Shown here in pieces: positions 40,801 through 49,129 of a stretch of DNA of 64,000 nucleotides. The stretch's first letter is position 1. Every line of letters begins with the position of its first letter. Source of the stretch: Micromonospora sp. RHAY321 (GTDB lineage: Bacteria > Actinomycetota > Actinomycetes > Mycobacteriales > Micromonosporaceae); contig NZ_JAMHIW010000002.1 of assembly GCF_023896955.1 (NCBI RefSeq), positions 62,001-126,000 of the forward strand, in the 5' to 3' direction. Position numbers and translations under genes: made by a program. Under the pieces are notes generated by a model. It was given only the letters and a program-made list of their open reading frames with translations. It was not told the origin of the DNA and made no database searches.

Positions 40801-42503
40801 CCCCCCAGCCCGGTGGCGACCTCACCTCGGCGAAGGCGTCGTACCGCTCGGCGTACGGGCCGATCGGCAGCGACTGGACGCTCGACGCCCGCGGCGACAT
40901 GCGGCTGCGCCTCACCCTGCCCGCGAACACCTCGGCGACCGTGCGTCTGCCGGCACCCGGGCGGAACGCCGTCACGGAGGGCGGTCGGCCGGCGGCGCAG
41001 GCCGACGGTGTGCGGTTCGTCCGCATGGACGGCGCCGTCGCCGTCTACGAGATCGGGTCCGGCACCTACTCGTTCGCCATCGACCGGGTGCTCGGCGACC
41101 TGGGCGACGCCGGCGACGCGGCACGGGAGCTGGTGACGCTCACCGACCAGCTCGCCGGTGCGATCGGTCGACCGGTGGCCGAGTACCTGCGGGGCAGGTT
41201 CGGCCGACTCTCCACCGAGACGACGGCGGCGCGGACGGCGTACCTGGCGGGCAACTCCCGTTCGGCCGCCGGGGACGTCCACCGGGCACTGGCCACCGCC
41301 GCCGACACGGCCCGGTGGCTGCGGACCCAGGTCGCCGCGGGTCGCCTCGACCAGGCCCATGCCGACCGGTTCACCGCGCTGCTCACCCGGGTCGACCAAC
41401 GGCTCTCCGCGGCGTCGTCGACCCTGGTCGGCGCCGTGGTCAAGCTCGACCTGCCGGTGGGGGAGCGGCTGCCCGGCGACGTCGTACGCGCCACCGTCGT
41501 GGTGGCCAACGGGGGGCCGGACCCGCTGACCGGGGTGACCTCCGAGCTGCGAGCACCCGACGGTTGGACGGTGACACCGGTCGGCGGACCGGCCACCACG
41601 GTCGCACCGGGCGGCGCCGTCAGCCACCGCTACGACCTGCGGATCCCTGCCGGTCAGGCACCGGTGACCGGGGCCGTCGAGGGCACCGCCAGCTACCGCC
41701 ACCGGGGCGGCAGCGCCACCCTGCCCGTCGCGGGAACCGTCGTCGTCGCGCCCGCGGTGCAGATCGTGTCGGCGGCGCCGACCCCGGCCGAGGTGACGCC
41801 CGGCACGGCCACGACCGTCGGTACGGTGCTGCGCAACCGGGCCGGCGTGCGGGTGGCGGGGCAGCTCACCGTCACCGCGCCGGACGGCTGGCGGGTGGCG
41901 CCGGTGACCGCCGGGTACGACCTCGCCCCCGGTGCGGAGACCACCGTGTCGACCGTCCTCACCGCGCCGGTGTCGGTCACGCAGGGGACGGTTGAGGTCA
42001 CGGTCGCCACCGGCGGCACGGCGGCCGAACGGCACACCCTCACCGTCCCCGTCCGGTTCGACGACCCGCCACCGGGTGCGTACGACCACGTCGACCTCGG
42101 CGCCGTGGCGTCCGAGCAGGCGCACCGCCTCGCCGCCTCGACCTACTCGGCCACCAGCACCGAGGCCGGGCTGACCCGCCGGTACACGGACACGACCCGC
42201 CCCGGCGGCTGGTTCGAGTTCGACCTCGCCGTCGAGCCCGGCAGGCCCTTCGTCCTGCGGGCGATCGAGACGTACGACGGGCCGCAGCTGAAGGACTACG
42301 AGGTGGTCGTGGACGGGGTGGTGGCGCACACCCGCTCGTGGCGGCGCACGGCGGGCGGGGCCGGCACGGTCAGCTACCAGTTCGCCGTCGACCTACCGGA
42401 CGCCACCCGCGACGGGCTCGTGCGGGTGCGGTTCCAGGACACCGGGGACGGCTACGACCCGTCGATCGCCGACGTCTGGGCCAAGGCCGTACCGGCGAGC
42501 TGA
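37857..42503 (+). CDS. Secreted multidomain GH78 alpha-L-rhamnosidase (second)
   Basis: 1548 residues, well above the usual ~900. The signal peptide is ~1-33. Order: FnIII-like domain to ~145; a LamG/DUF1080-like jelly-roll inserted at ~150-290 (WTDYTVRTTVRLERDAAGIY); GH78 N-terminal domain; alpha6/alpha6 barrel with the canonical IPTDTPARDERLGWTGD and, later, WERWNS and MNSFNHYAYGAV; C-terminal beta domain to ~1075. A ~100-residue helical spacer follows (ARELVTLTDQLAGAIGRP and on). Then come two NEW3-type Ig-like domains (~1200-1410) and a final ~135-residue beta domain that is probably carbohydrate-binding. It lies 58 bp after the first rhamnosidase, with no terminator between, so the two are cotranscribed. 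Confidence 0.92.
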   Translation: MMRLTRRRAAPSALLVLLLGLTPMVVPGPAAAAPAAPALTVTGLTTERATEPIGLDVAKPRLGWRVEATARGVLQESYQVRVATSPARLDEADVWDSGRVRSRESTLVPYAGPQLRPRTRYAWQVRVWDTAGRTSGWSAPASWETGVRGADGWQADWVGMPSPTESWTDYTVRTTVRLERDAAGIYLRARGPANAYMWQFSSTGGSAKLRPHVRVNGAWTLLKEVPLGGVVPADKLTAPHTLRITAAGDTITTWVDDTQVDVTRNTAHRAGAVGLRTNGVESGVFSDFSVTSGDKTLFAAPLTDGANPFGAGTATPGGLRVAGDTEAMLAALDANPLLRRGFRVDGTVARARIYATALGVYQLSLNGQRVGDHELAPGWTDYAKRVQYQTYDVTGQLRSGDNALGALLGDGWYAGSIAWFGSDFYGSRPHLSAQLLIDYTDGRSETIGTDGSWRATAGPFLQSDLIHGETYDARRLPAGWDRPGFDDSGWSPATVDDVDATDRIVAQVDPPVRVTQELPAKALTQPTPGTWIFDLGQNMVGKVRLKVAGQAGATVRIRHAEVLNPDGTAYTANLRTARATDHYTLRGGGAEVYEPTFTFHGFRYVELTGYPGTPDLSSVTGLVMHTDGELTSEFETSNAMVNKLHSNITWGQRGNFLSIPTDTPARDERLGWTGDINVFANTATFNMDSLTFLTKWLQDLRDAQSTNGAYPDVAPRACCGDGATGWADAGITVPYALWQRYGDTRVVEEHYASMARYASWLESTSSGHLRTNAGPYLDWLNLDDPTPAGVVGTAYYAHSIRLLGQMAAAIGRDADAARYAALSKDIAQAFVDAYVSADGTVQGDSQTGYVLAVGMGLLPDPLRSRAADRLVANVQRHDWHLSTGFLGTPDLLPALSDTGHLDVAYRLLLNDTYPSWGYEIAKGATTIWERWNSIMPDGSFGDVSMNSFNHYAYGAVGDWMYRTVAGIQPDAGNPGYAHLTFAPQPGGDLTSAKASYRSAYGPIGSDWTLDARGDMRLRLTLPANTSATVRLPAPGRNAVTEGGRPAAQADGVRFVRMDGAVAVYEIGSGTYSFAIDRVLGDLGDAGDAARELVTLTDQLAGAIGRPVAEYLRGRFGRLSTETTAARTAYLAGNSRSAAGDVHRALATAADTARWLRTQVAAGRLDQAHADRFTALLTRVDQRLSAASSTLVGAVVKLDLPVGERLPGDVVRATVVVANGGPDPLTGVTSELRAPDGWTVTPVGGPATTVAPGGAVSHRYDLRIPAGQAPVTGAVEGTASYRHRGGSATLPVAGTVVVAPAVQIVSAAPTPAEVTPGTATTVGTVLRNRAGVRVAGQLTVTAPDGWRVAPVTAGYDLAPGAETTVSTVLTAPVSVTQGTVEVTVATGGTAAERHTLTVPVRFDDPPPGAYDHVDLGAVASEQAHRLAASTYSATSTEAGLTRRYTDTTRPGGWFEFDLAVEPGRPFVLRAIETYDGPQLKDYEVVVDGVVAHTRSWRRTAGGAGTVSYQFAVDLPDATRDGLVRVRFQDTGDGYDPSIADVWAKAVPAS

Positions 42504-42521
42504 CCGGGCGGCGCGGTGACG

Positions 42522-42552
42522 GGGAGCCGGGCGGGCAACCGCCCGGCTTCCC
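42522..42552. terminator. Hairpin terminator between rhamnosidase and LacI genes
   Basis: A 13-bp stem with one bulged base (42522-42534 with 42539-42552) and loop GCAA, in the 70-bp gap between convergent genes. Confidence 0.8.
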
Positions 42553-42573
42553 GGTCGTGTGGGGCGGCCGCCG

Positions 42574-43605
42574 TCAGCGGCGGGTGCGCCGGGGTTGGTC
42601 GCTGGAGCGACGGACGACCAGCTCCGGTTGGAACACCACGTGCCGGTGCCGGTGCGTGTCGCGGGACTCGGCCTCCTCCAGCAGCATCTGCGCCGCGGTG
42701 CGGCCGAGCTGGTCGCGGGGCTGACGCACCGACGACAGCGGCACCGCCGCCGCGTCGGCGAACTCGATGTCGTCGTAGCCGACGATGGCCACGTCGGCCG
42801 GCACCCGCAGGCCGCGCGCGGTCAGCTCCTGCAGTACGCCGAGGGCGATCAGGTCGTTGGCGCAGAAGACGGCGGTGGGGCGCTGCCGGGCCGGCAGCGT
42901 CAGCAGTTCCTCGGCGGCGCGCCGGCCGGCGGCGACGGTCAGGCTGGTGGTCACCGCAACGCGCAGCTCGGCGTCGCCGCCCCGCTCCTCCAGTGCCGCG
43001 GCGGCGCCGGCGTGCCGGTCGGCGACCTGGGCGATGGACAGGGGGCCGCCGAGGTAGGCGATGCGGTGGTGGCCCTGGTCCAGCAGGTGGTCCATGGCGA
43101 GCCGGCCGCCGAGGACGTCGTCGACCGCCACCGAGCAGCGGTTCACCCGGCCGGTGCCCCGGTCCACCAGCACCACCGGGATGCCCCGGTCGATGAGTTT
43201 GTCGAGATTGGGTTGCGGGCCGTGGTCGACCGGGGTGATGAGCACGCCCCGGACCCGCTGCTCCTCCAGCAGCTCCAGGTGGCGGCGCTCGCGGGCGCTG
43301 TCCTCGCCGCTGTTGCAGACGACCAGCATGGCGCCGGCTTCCTCGATCACCTGCTCGGCGCCGCGGACGACGTCGGTGAAGAACGGGTTGGCCACGTCCA
43401 GGACGACGATGGCGACGGTGCGGCTGTGCCCGGCACGCAGTTGGCGGGCGGAGTCGTTGCGGACGTAGCCGAGGGTGGTGATGGCGTCCAGCACCCGTTG
43501 GCGGGTGGCGGGGGCGACCATGTCGGGCCGGTTGAGCACGTTGCTCACGGTGCCGAGGGAGACGCCGGCGTGCCGGGCGACCTCCTTGATGTTCGCCGTT
43601 GCCAT
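42574..43605 (-). CDS. LacI-family repressor of the rhamnose regulon
   Basis: 343 residues. The HTH is at ~4-50 (NIKEVARHAGVSLGTVSNVLN) with the standard hinge helix. The ligand-binding domain is ~58-330 (RTVAIVVLDVANPFFTDVVRGAEQVIEEAG, GVLITPVDHG, GHHRIAYLGGP, ANDLIALGVLQEL, VVGYDDIEFA). It sits between the two rhamnosidases and the divergent rhamnose ABC operon. Palindromes TGAAACGATTCA occur before both units, and a variant occurs in its own upstream region, so it is most likely the local repressor, released by rhamnose or a rhamnose catabolite. The inducer is not determined. RBS GAGGGAGCC precedes ATG 43605. Confidence 0.92.
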   Translation of the reverse strand: MATANIKEVARHAGVSLGTVSNVLNRPDMVAPATRQRVLDAITTLGYVRNDSARQLRAGHSRTVAIVVLDVANPFFTDVVRGAEQVIEEAGAMLVVCNSGEDSARERRHLELLEEQRVRGVLITPVDHGPQPNLDKLIDRGIPVVLVDRGTGRVNRCSVAVDDVLGGRLAMDHLLDQGHHRIAYLGGPLSIAQVADRHAGAAAALEERGGDAELRVAVTTSLTVAAGRRAAEELLTLPARQRPTAVFCANDLIALGVLQELTARGLRVPADVAIVGYDDIEFADAAAVPLSSVRQPRDQLGRTAAQMLLEEAESRDTHRHRHVVFQPELVVRRSSDQPRRTRR

Positions 43606-43740
43606 GGCTCCCTCGACGCTCCGTACGGTGGTCGCGGCCCCACGCCCGGCGTGGACGTCACGGTCGCGGCGATCCCCGGGAAGTCCCGAACGCGTCGCGT
43701 GGGACGGCTCGACCGGGTCGCCCCGGCAGTGTATAGCGGC

Positions 43741-43752
43741 TAAAACGTTTCA
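43741..43752. promoter_or_regulatory. Operator-like palindrome TAAAACGTTTCA, probable autoregulation site
   Basis: The core AAACGTTT is a perfect 8-bp palindrome. The site lies 135 bp upstream of the LacI-type gene and differs from the other two operators mainly at the first base pairs. Confidence 0.6.
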
Positions 43753-43888
43753 TCTAGCCGACCTGCGGCACCTCGTGTGGCGCCACCGACCCGTCGGTCG
43801 TCGAGGGCGGCGTCGGCAACGGGGAAGAAATCACGGCGAAACTCTTGACGCTCTCGAAGGGCGGCCCCTACGGTCCATGCACGACTCA

Positions 43889-43900
43889 TGAAACGATTCA
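43889..43900. promoter_or_regulatory. LacI-type operator TGAAACGATTCA before the rhamnose transport/catabolism operon
   Basis: Identical to the site at 34960. It is directly followed by the ribosome-binding site of rhaT, so bound repressor would block transcription just downstream of the promoter. Confidence 0.75.
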
Positions 43901-43912
43901 GGAGGGGATCGG

Positions 43913-45436
43913 ATGACCGCCGACGCACCAGGCACGGACGGTGCTCCGCTGCTGGTCCTCGACGGCGTGACGAAGTCCTTCGGGGCCGTCGCCGCGCTGC
44001 GCGGGGTGCACCTGGCCCTGCACTCCGGTGAGGCCCACGCCCTGGTCGGCGAGAACGGGGCGGGCAAATCCACCCTCGTCAAGATCCTGGCCGGCGCCCA
44101 CGCACCGGACGCGGGCGCCATGACCCTGGACGGGCAGCCGCTGCGGCTGCGCGGCCCCGCCGACGCCCGTGCCGCCGGCATCGCCGTCATCTACCAGGAA
44201 CCGACGCTCTTCCCGGACCTGTCCGTGGCGGAGAACATCTTCATGGGCCGGCAACCGCTTCGTGGTCTGCGCCGCATCGACACCACCGCGATGAACCGCG
44301 ACGCCGAGCGGCTGTTCCAGCGGCTGGGCGTCCGGATCGACCCGACCCGTCCCGCCCGTGGGCTCTCCATCGCCGACCAGCAGCTCGTCGAGATCGCCAA
44401 GGCGATCTCGTTCGACGCCCGCGTCCTGGTCATGGACGAGCCCACCGCCGCGCTCTCCGGTGTGGAGGTCGAGCGGCTCTTCGCGGTCGCCCGGTCGCTC
44501 TGCGAGCACGGGGCTGCCGTGCTGTTCATCTCGCACCGGTTCAACGAGGTGTTCGACCTGTGTCACCGCGTCACCGTGCTGCGCGACGGCGCCTGGGTCT
44601 CCAGCGACCGCGCCACCGACCTCACGGTCGACGAGGTGGTGCGACGCATGGTCGGCCGGGACGTCGCCTCCCTCTATCCGAAGCAGGACGCCGAGCTGCG
44701 GGACACGCTGCTGGAGGTCCGTGGGCTGACCCGGGCCGGCGTCTTCACCGACGTGTCGTTCTCCGTCCGGGGCGGGGAGATCGTGGCGCTCGCCGGGCTG
44801 GTTGGCGCCGGCCGCAGCGAGGTCGCCCGTGCCGTCTTCGGCGTCGACCGCTACGACGCGGGCGAGGTGCTGGTGGCCGGCCGAGCCGTCCCGGCGGGAA
44901 ACCCGGGCCGGGCGATCGCCGCCGGCATGGCGCTGGTCCCCGAGGACCGACGGCAGCAGGGCCTGGTCATGGAGCTCTCGGTCGAGCGCAACGCCACCCT
45001 CGCCCGCCGCCGGGCACTGAGCCGGCTGGGCCTCCTGCTGGGCGCCGCCGAGCGTGCCGAGGCCCGCCACTGGACGCGGCGGCTGCAGGTGAAGACCTCC
45101 CGGCTCGGCGCACCCGTGGCGACCCTCTCCGGGGGCAACCAGCAGAAGGTCGTGCTCGCCAAGTGGCTCGCCACCGAACCACGGGTCCTGATCATCGACG
45201 AACCCACCCGCGGCATCGACGTCGGCACCAAGTCCGAGGTGCACCGGCTGCTCTCGGAGCTGGCCGGTGAGGGCCTGGCCATCCTCATGATCAGCAGCGA
45301 ACTGCCCGAGGTGCTCGGCATGGCCGACCGGGTCCTGGTCATGCACGAGGGACGGCTCGTCCGCGAACTGCCCCGGGACGAGGCGGACGAGACCTCCATC
45401 ATGTTCGCCGCCACCGGTCAAGGAGCGACCGCATGA
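43913..45436 (+). CDS. rhaT: Rhamnose ABC importer, tandem ATPase subunit
   Basis: 507 residues with two ATPase domains, as in RbsA/RhaT-type CUT2 importers. Domain 1 (~14-245): Walker [23 protein letters not shown] as a signature variant, Walker [12 protein letters not shown]. Domain 2 (~260-500): the degenerate first motif GLVGAGRSE, the signature LSGGNQQKV and [13 protein letters not shown]. This asymmetry is normal for the family. It energises sugar import with the RhaP/Q permeases and RhaS. It is first gene of an eleven-gene run to 56683 with short gaps or overlaps, headed by a LacI operator. Confidence 0.93.
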   Translation: MTADAPGTDGAPLLVLDGVTKSFGAVAALRGVHLALHSGEAHALVGENGAGKSTLVKILAGAHAPDAGAMTLDGQPLRLRGPADARAAGIAVIYQEPTLFPDLSVAENIFMGRQPLRGLRRIDTTAMNRDAERLFQRLGVRIDPTRPARGLSIADQQLVEIAKAISFDARVLVMDEPTAALSGVEVERLFAVARSLCEHGAAVLFISHRFNEVFDLCHRVTVLRDGAWVSSDRATDLTVDEVVRRMVGRDVASLYPKQDAELRDTLLEVRGLTRAGVFTDVSFSVRGGEIVALAGLVGAGRSEVARAVFGVDRYDAGEVLVAGRAVPAGNPGRAIAAGMALVPEDRRQQGLVMELSVERNATLARRRALSRLGLLLGAAERAEARHWTRRLQVKTSRLGAPVATLSGGNQQKVVLAKWLATEPRVLIIDEPTRGIDVGTKSEVHRLLSELAGEGLAILMISSELPEVLGMADRVLVMHEGRLVRELPRDEADETSIMFAATGQGATA

Positions 45437-46494
45437 GCCTCACCGACGCCGGCGCGCCCGAACGGGCAGCCGGGAACGCCCCGAGCGACCCCGGCCGGCA
45501 GCGCCGCGGCCTCACCGAGCGGCTGCTGGCCGTACGCGAGCTGAGCCTGCTGATCGCGCTCGGCCTGCTGGTCCTGGTGACCACCGTGCGCAACGACCGG
45601 TTCCTCAGCGGCCAGAGCGTCAAGGACCTGCTGCTGGGATGCGCGATCCTCGTGATCCTGGCGGTCGGCCAGACCCTGGTCATCATCACCCGCAACGTCG
45701 ACCTCTCCGTCGGATCCATCCTGGGTCTGGTCGCCTTCGCCACCGGCTCGCTGTTCCTCTCCGCGCCCGGCACGCCCTGGCCTGTGGCGCTCGTCGTGGG
45801 CGTCGCGCTGGGCGCCCTGTGCGGTGCGGTCAACGGCGGCCTGATCGCGGTGGCCCGGGTGCCCGCCCTGGTCATCACGCTGGGCACCCTCTACGCCTTC
45901 CGCGGCATCGACTACTACTGGGCGTCCGGCAGTCAGATCAACGCCGCCGACATGCCCCCGTCGTTCCTGCGGCTGGGCAACCAGACGGTGCTCGGCGTAC
46001 CCGTGCTGTTCCTCGTCGCGCTGGTCGTCGTCGCCGTCGTCGGTTTCTACCTGCGCTCCTACCGCAGTGGCCGCGAGCTGTACGCGATCGGCTCCGAACC
46101 GGCCGCCGCCCGGCTGTCCGGCATCCCCGTGGGGCGGCGGGTGTTCGCCGTGTTCGTCGCCAGCGGCGCGTTCGCCGGCCTGGCCGGGGTGCTGTACGCG
46201 GCCCGGTTCGGCACCCTCGACGCGGCCGCCGGCACCGGCCTGGAACTCCAGGTCGTCGCCGCTGCGGTGGTCGGTGGGGTGGCGATCTTCGGGGGCAGCG
46301 GAAGCGCCTACGGCGCGGCGCTCGGCGCCGTGCTGCTGACCACGATCGGCAGCTCGCTCGCCGTCCTGCGCATCGACCCGTTCTGGCAGCAGGCCGTCGT
46401 CGGCGCACTCATCCTCGCCGCCATCGGGCTGGACCGGGTCCTGGCCCTGCGGGTGGCGGCCCGGCTCCGAGGGAGAAGCGCACATGGCGCATGA
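45433..46494 (+). CDS. rhaP: Rhamnose ABC importer, permease 1
   Basis: 353 residues, ATG overlapping the rhaT stop by 4 bp (ATGA). About nine hydrophobic helices, with the CUT2 permease motifs [67 protein letters not shown] and [25 protein letters not shown]. It pairs with the next permease as a heterodimer, as in the Rhizobium RhaSTPQ system. Confidence 0.92.
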   Translation: MSLTDAGAPERAAGNAPSDPGRQRRGLTERLLAVRELSLLIALGLLVLVTTVRNDRFLSGQSVKDLLLGCAILVILAVGQTLVIITRNVDLSVGSILGLVAFATGSLFLSAPGTPWPVALVVGVALGALCGAVNGGLIAVARVPALVITLGTLYAFRGIDYYWASGSQINAADMPPSFLRLGNQTVLGVPVLFLVALVVVAVVGFYLRSYRSGRELYAIGSEPAAARLSGIPVGRRVFAVFVASGAFAGLAGVLYAARFGTLDAAAGTGLELQVVAAAVVGGVAIFGGSGSAYGAALGAVLLTTIGSSLAVLRIDPFWQQAVVGALILAAIGLDRVLALRVAARLRGRSAHGA

Positions 46495-47539
46495 CAGCCT
46501 GTACGCGGCACCGCCCACCGCCGAGGCCGAGCCCGGCGCGGGCCGCCTCGCCAGCCTGCGCGGGCTGCTCGGCTCCTGGGACGTGGCGGTCGTCGCCGCT
46601 CTCGTGGTGGCCGTGCTCGTCGCCAGCCTGACCGTGGAGAACTTCGCCACCGGCCGCAACGCCCAGTTCCTGCTGCTCGACCTGGTGCCGCTGGCGCTCA
46701 TCGCGCTGCCGATGACCCTGATCGTGATCACCGGCGAGATCGACCTCTCGGTGGCCAGCATGGTCGGCCTGTGCAGCACCCTGATGGGGCAGCTCTGGCT
46801 CTCCAGTGGGCTGTCCCTGGAGCTGATCTGCGTCCTCGTGGTGCTCCTCGGCGCCGTGCTCGGCGCGGTCAACGGCCTTTTCGTCACCGGCTTCGGCCTG
46901 CCGTCGCTGGCGGTGACCATCGGCACGCTGGCCCTCTACCGTGGCCTGTCCTTCGTCGTGCTCGGCGACCAGGCCGTCGCGGACTTCCCGGCCGACTGGA
47001 CCGCCGCCGTGGTGCGCACCATCCCCGGCACGTCGATCCCGGTCGTGGTGGTCCCGCTGCTGGTGCTCGCGGTGATCTTCGGGGTCGTGCTGCACGCCAC
47101 CGCGGCCGGCCGGGCGCTCTACGCCATCGGCAACAACGACCAGGCCGCCACGTTCACCGGCGTCTCGGTGGCCCGGACGAAGTTCTGGCTCTTCGTGGTC
47201 TCCGGCGCGGTGTGCGGGCTGGTGGGCATCCTCTGGACCCTGCGGTACGCCAGCGCGCGCGGCGACAACGCCACCGGCCTGGAACTGACCGTGGTGACCG
47301 CCGTGCTGCTCGGCGGTGTCTCGATCTTCGGCGGTCGGGGTGCGCTGCTCGGTGTGCTGGCCGGCGTCCTGCTCCTGGGCGTCCTGCGCAACGCGCTGCA
47401 ACTCGCCGACGTCGACGCCAACGCGCTGACGATCGTCACCGGCACCCTGCTCATCGCGTCCGTCGTGCTGCCCAACGCCGTCGCGGACGTCCGCGCCCGG
47501 CTGCACCGTCGACGACAGCGGCACCCCGCCGCTTCGTGA
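46484..47539 (+). CDS. rhaQ: Rhamnose ABC importer, permease 2
   Basis: 351 residues, overlapping rhaP by 11 bp. Homologous to it: LIVITGEIDLSVASMVGLCS, NGLFVTGFGLPSLAVTIGTLALYRGL, LYAIGNNDQAATFTGVSVART and GGVSIFGGRGALLGVLAGVLLLGVLRNAL. Two paralogous permeases followed by one binding protein is the rhamnose-type arrangement of CUT2 operons. Confidence 0.92.
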   Translation: MAHDSLYAAPPTAEAEPGAGRLASLRGLLGSWDVAVVAALVVAVLVASLTVENFATGRNAQFLLLDLVPLALIALPMTLIVITGEIDLSVASMVGLCSTLMGQLWLSSGLSLELICVLVVLLGAVLGAVNGLFVTGFGLPSLAVTIGTLALYRGLSFVVLGDQAVADFPADWTAAVVRTIPGTSIPVVVVPLLVLAVIFGVVLHATAAGRALYAIGNNDQAATFTGVSVARTKFWLFVVSGAVCGLVGILWTLRYASARGDNATGLELTVVTAVLLGGVSIFGGRGALLGVLAGVLLLGVLRNALQLADVDANALTIVTGTLLIASVVLPNAVADVRARLHRRRQRHPAAS

Positions 47540-47576
47540 CGTCCCCCGCGCACCAACCACCCCCGGAAGGATGACG

Positions 47577-48662
47577 ATGTCCGCGTACCGCAGAGGCCTC
47601 CGTGTCGGGGCCACCAGCCTCACCCTCGCCGCACTGCTGCTCAGCGCCACGGCCTGTGGCGGCACCACCCGGGACAACTCCGGCAACGACGCCGGCGCCG
47701 GCAACCAGGCCAGCGGCGCCGCCAATCCCGACGCCGCCATCAAGGAAGGGCTCAAGATCGCCTTCCTGCCGAAGGCGCTGAACAACCCCTACTTCACCGT
47801 CTCGGACAACGGCGGCAAGGACGCGGTCACCGAGATCAAGGGTGAGTTCAAGGAGGTCGGCCCCTCCGAGGCCAGCGCCTCGTCCCAGGTCAGCTACATC
47901 AACACCCTGTCCCAGCAGGGCATGGACGTGATCGTCACGTCGGCCAACGACCCGAACGCGATCTGCGGGGCCCTCAACCAGGCCAAGGCGGCCGGCGCGA
48001 AGATCGTCACCTTCGACTCCGACACCAAGCCGGAGTGCCGGCAGATCTTCGTCAACCAGGTGACCGCCGAGGGCATCGCCGAGAACCAGGTCAAGCTCAT
48101 CTCCGAGCAGATCGGCGGCGAAGGCGAGATCGCCATCCTGTCCGCGACCGCCAACGCGACCAACCAGAACGCCTGGATCGCGCTGATGAAGGACGAGCTG
48201 AAGAAGCCCGAGTACAGCAAGATCAAGCTGGTCACCGTGGCGTACGGCAACGACGACGACCAGAAGTCCTTCCAGGAGACCCAGGGTCTGCTGCAGTCGT
48301 ACCCCAACCTCAAGGGCATCATCTCCCCGACCACGGTCGGCGTCGCGGCGGCCGGCCGCTACCTGAGCGGGTCGCAGTACAAGGGCAAGGTCAAGCTGAC
48401 CGGGCTGGGCACCCCGAACCAGATGCGCCAGTACGTCAAGGACGGCACCGTCGACGCGTTCGCCCTGTGGAGCCCGGCCGACCTCGGCTACCTCGCGGCG
48501 TACGCCGGCGCCGCACTGGCCTCCGGTCAGATCACCGGCGCCGAGGGCGACAAGTTCAAGGCCGGCAAGCTCGGCGAGTTCACCGTCGGCAAGGACGGGG
48601 TGGTCGTCCTCGGCCCGCCCACCGTCTTCGACAAGAACAACATCGACCAGTTCCAGTTCTGA
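47577..48662 (+). CDS. rhaS: Rhamnose-binding lipoprotein of the ABC importer
   Basis: 361 residues from ATG 47577; ATG 47571 directly abuts the GGAAGG site and is less likely. It has a lipoprotein signal MSAYRRGLRVGATSLTLAALLLSATACGG (Cys after ATA). It has a periplasmic-binding-protein type 1 fold: GLKIAFLPKALNNPYFTVSD, INTLSQQGMDVIVTSANDPNAI, IVTFDSDTKPE, ATANATNQNAWIALMKDEL and LWSPADLGYLAAYAGAALASG. It binds the sugar outside and delivers it to RhaPQ. A stable hairpin follows the gene. Confidence 0.93.
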   Translation: MSAYRRGLRVGATSLTLAALLLSATACGGTTRDNSGNDAGAGNQASGAANPDAAIKEGLKIAFLPKALNNPYFTVSDNGGKDAVTEIKGEFKEVGPSEASASSQVSYINTLSQQGMDVIVTSANDPNAICGALNQAKAAGAKIVTFDSDTKPECRQIFVNQVTAEGIAENQVKLISEQIGGEGEIAILSATANATNQNAWIALMKDELKKPEYSKIKLVTVAYGNDDDQKSFQETQGLLQSYPNLKGIISPTTVGVAAAGRYLSGSQYKGKVKLTGLGTPNQMRQYVKDGTVDAFALWSPADLGYLAAYAGAALASGQITGAEGDKFKAGKLGEFTVGKDGVVVLGPPTVFDKNNIDQFQF

Positions 48663-48669
48663 CCGCACT

Positions 48670-48709
48670 CCCGGTCGGTGCCGGCGCACGCCGCGCCGCA
48701 CCGACCGGG
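48670..48709 (+). terminator. Intra-operon hairpin after the binding-protein gene
   Basis: A 12-bp perfect stem (48670-48681 with 48698-48709), extended inward by 4 more pairs after a one-base bulge, lies in the 65-bp gap between rhaS and the mutarotase gene. It probably gives partial termination or protects the upstream mRNA so that the binding protein is made in excess. Confidence 0.6.
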
Positions 48710-48727
48710 GGAGCCGACAGGAGAACC

Positions 48728-49129
48728 ATGCCCCGCGTCTGCTTCACCCTCCAGGTCGACCCCGACCGCCTGGACGAATACCGCGCCCGCCACTCGCGGG
48801 TCTGGCCGGAGATGCTCACCGCCCTGGCCGAGAGCGGCTGGCACGACTACTCGCTCTTCCTCCGCGAGGACGGGCTGCTGGTGGGCTACCTGGTCACCGA
48901 CGACTTCGCGGCCGCCCAGGCCGCCATGCAGACCAGCGACGTCAACGCCCGGTGGCAGGCGGAGATGGCGCCCTACTTCGTCGACCTCGACCACGGCGCC
49001 CCCGACCGCGCCATGCGGCCGTTGGACGAGGTCTTCAACCTTGAGGCGCAGCTCGTCGCGGCACGTGCGACGCGGCTCGCCACCGAGCCTGAGACGCGGC
49101 CCGCCGCGAAGACGGGAGAAACCCCATGA
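48728..49129 (+). CDS. rhaM: L-rhamnose mutarotase
   Basis: 133 residues from ATG 48728 (AGGAG site). It matches the RhaM/RhaU dimeric ferredoxin-like fold: VCFTLQVDPDRLDEYRARHSRVWPEMLTALAESGWHDYSLFLREDGLLVGYLVTDDF, with the active-site His in YRARHSRVWPEM, then WQAEMAPYFVDLD. It interconverts alpha and beta rhamnopyranose so that the isomerase receives its preferred anomer. The C-terminal ~25 residues are an extra Ala/Arg-rich tail. The stop overlaps rhaI by 4 bp. Confidence 0.93.
   Translation: MPRVCFTLQVDPDRLDEYRARHSRVWPEMLTALAESGWHDYSLFLREDGLLVGYLVTDDFAAAQAAMQTSDVNARWQAEMAPYFVDLDHGAPDRAMRPLDEVFNLEAQLVAARATRLATEPETRPAAKTGETP

Larger units (their letters stand above)
43606..43912. promoter_or_regulatory. 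Divergent regulatory region of the rhamnose locus
   Basis: The 307-bp gap contains the two operator-like palindromes listed separately (43741-43752 and 43889-43900), 148 bp apart centre to centre. A moderately AT-rich stretch lies around 43735-43755. GGAGGGG at 43901-43907 is the ribosome site for rhaT. No gene is seen in it. Confidence 0.6.

Noticed and set aside
37905..42329. A 1474-codon open frame antisense to the second rhamnosidase
   Set aside because: Stop-free only because of GC-rich third positions. The forward frame has a signal peptide and full GH78 motifs.
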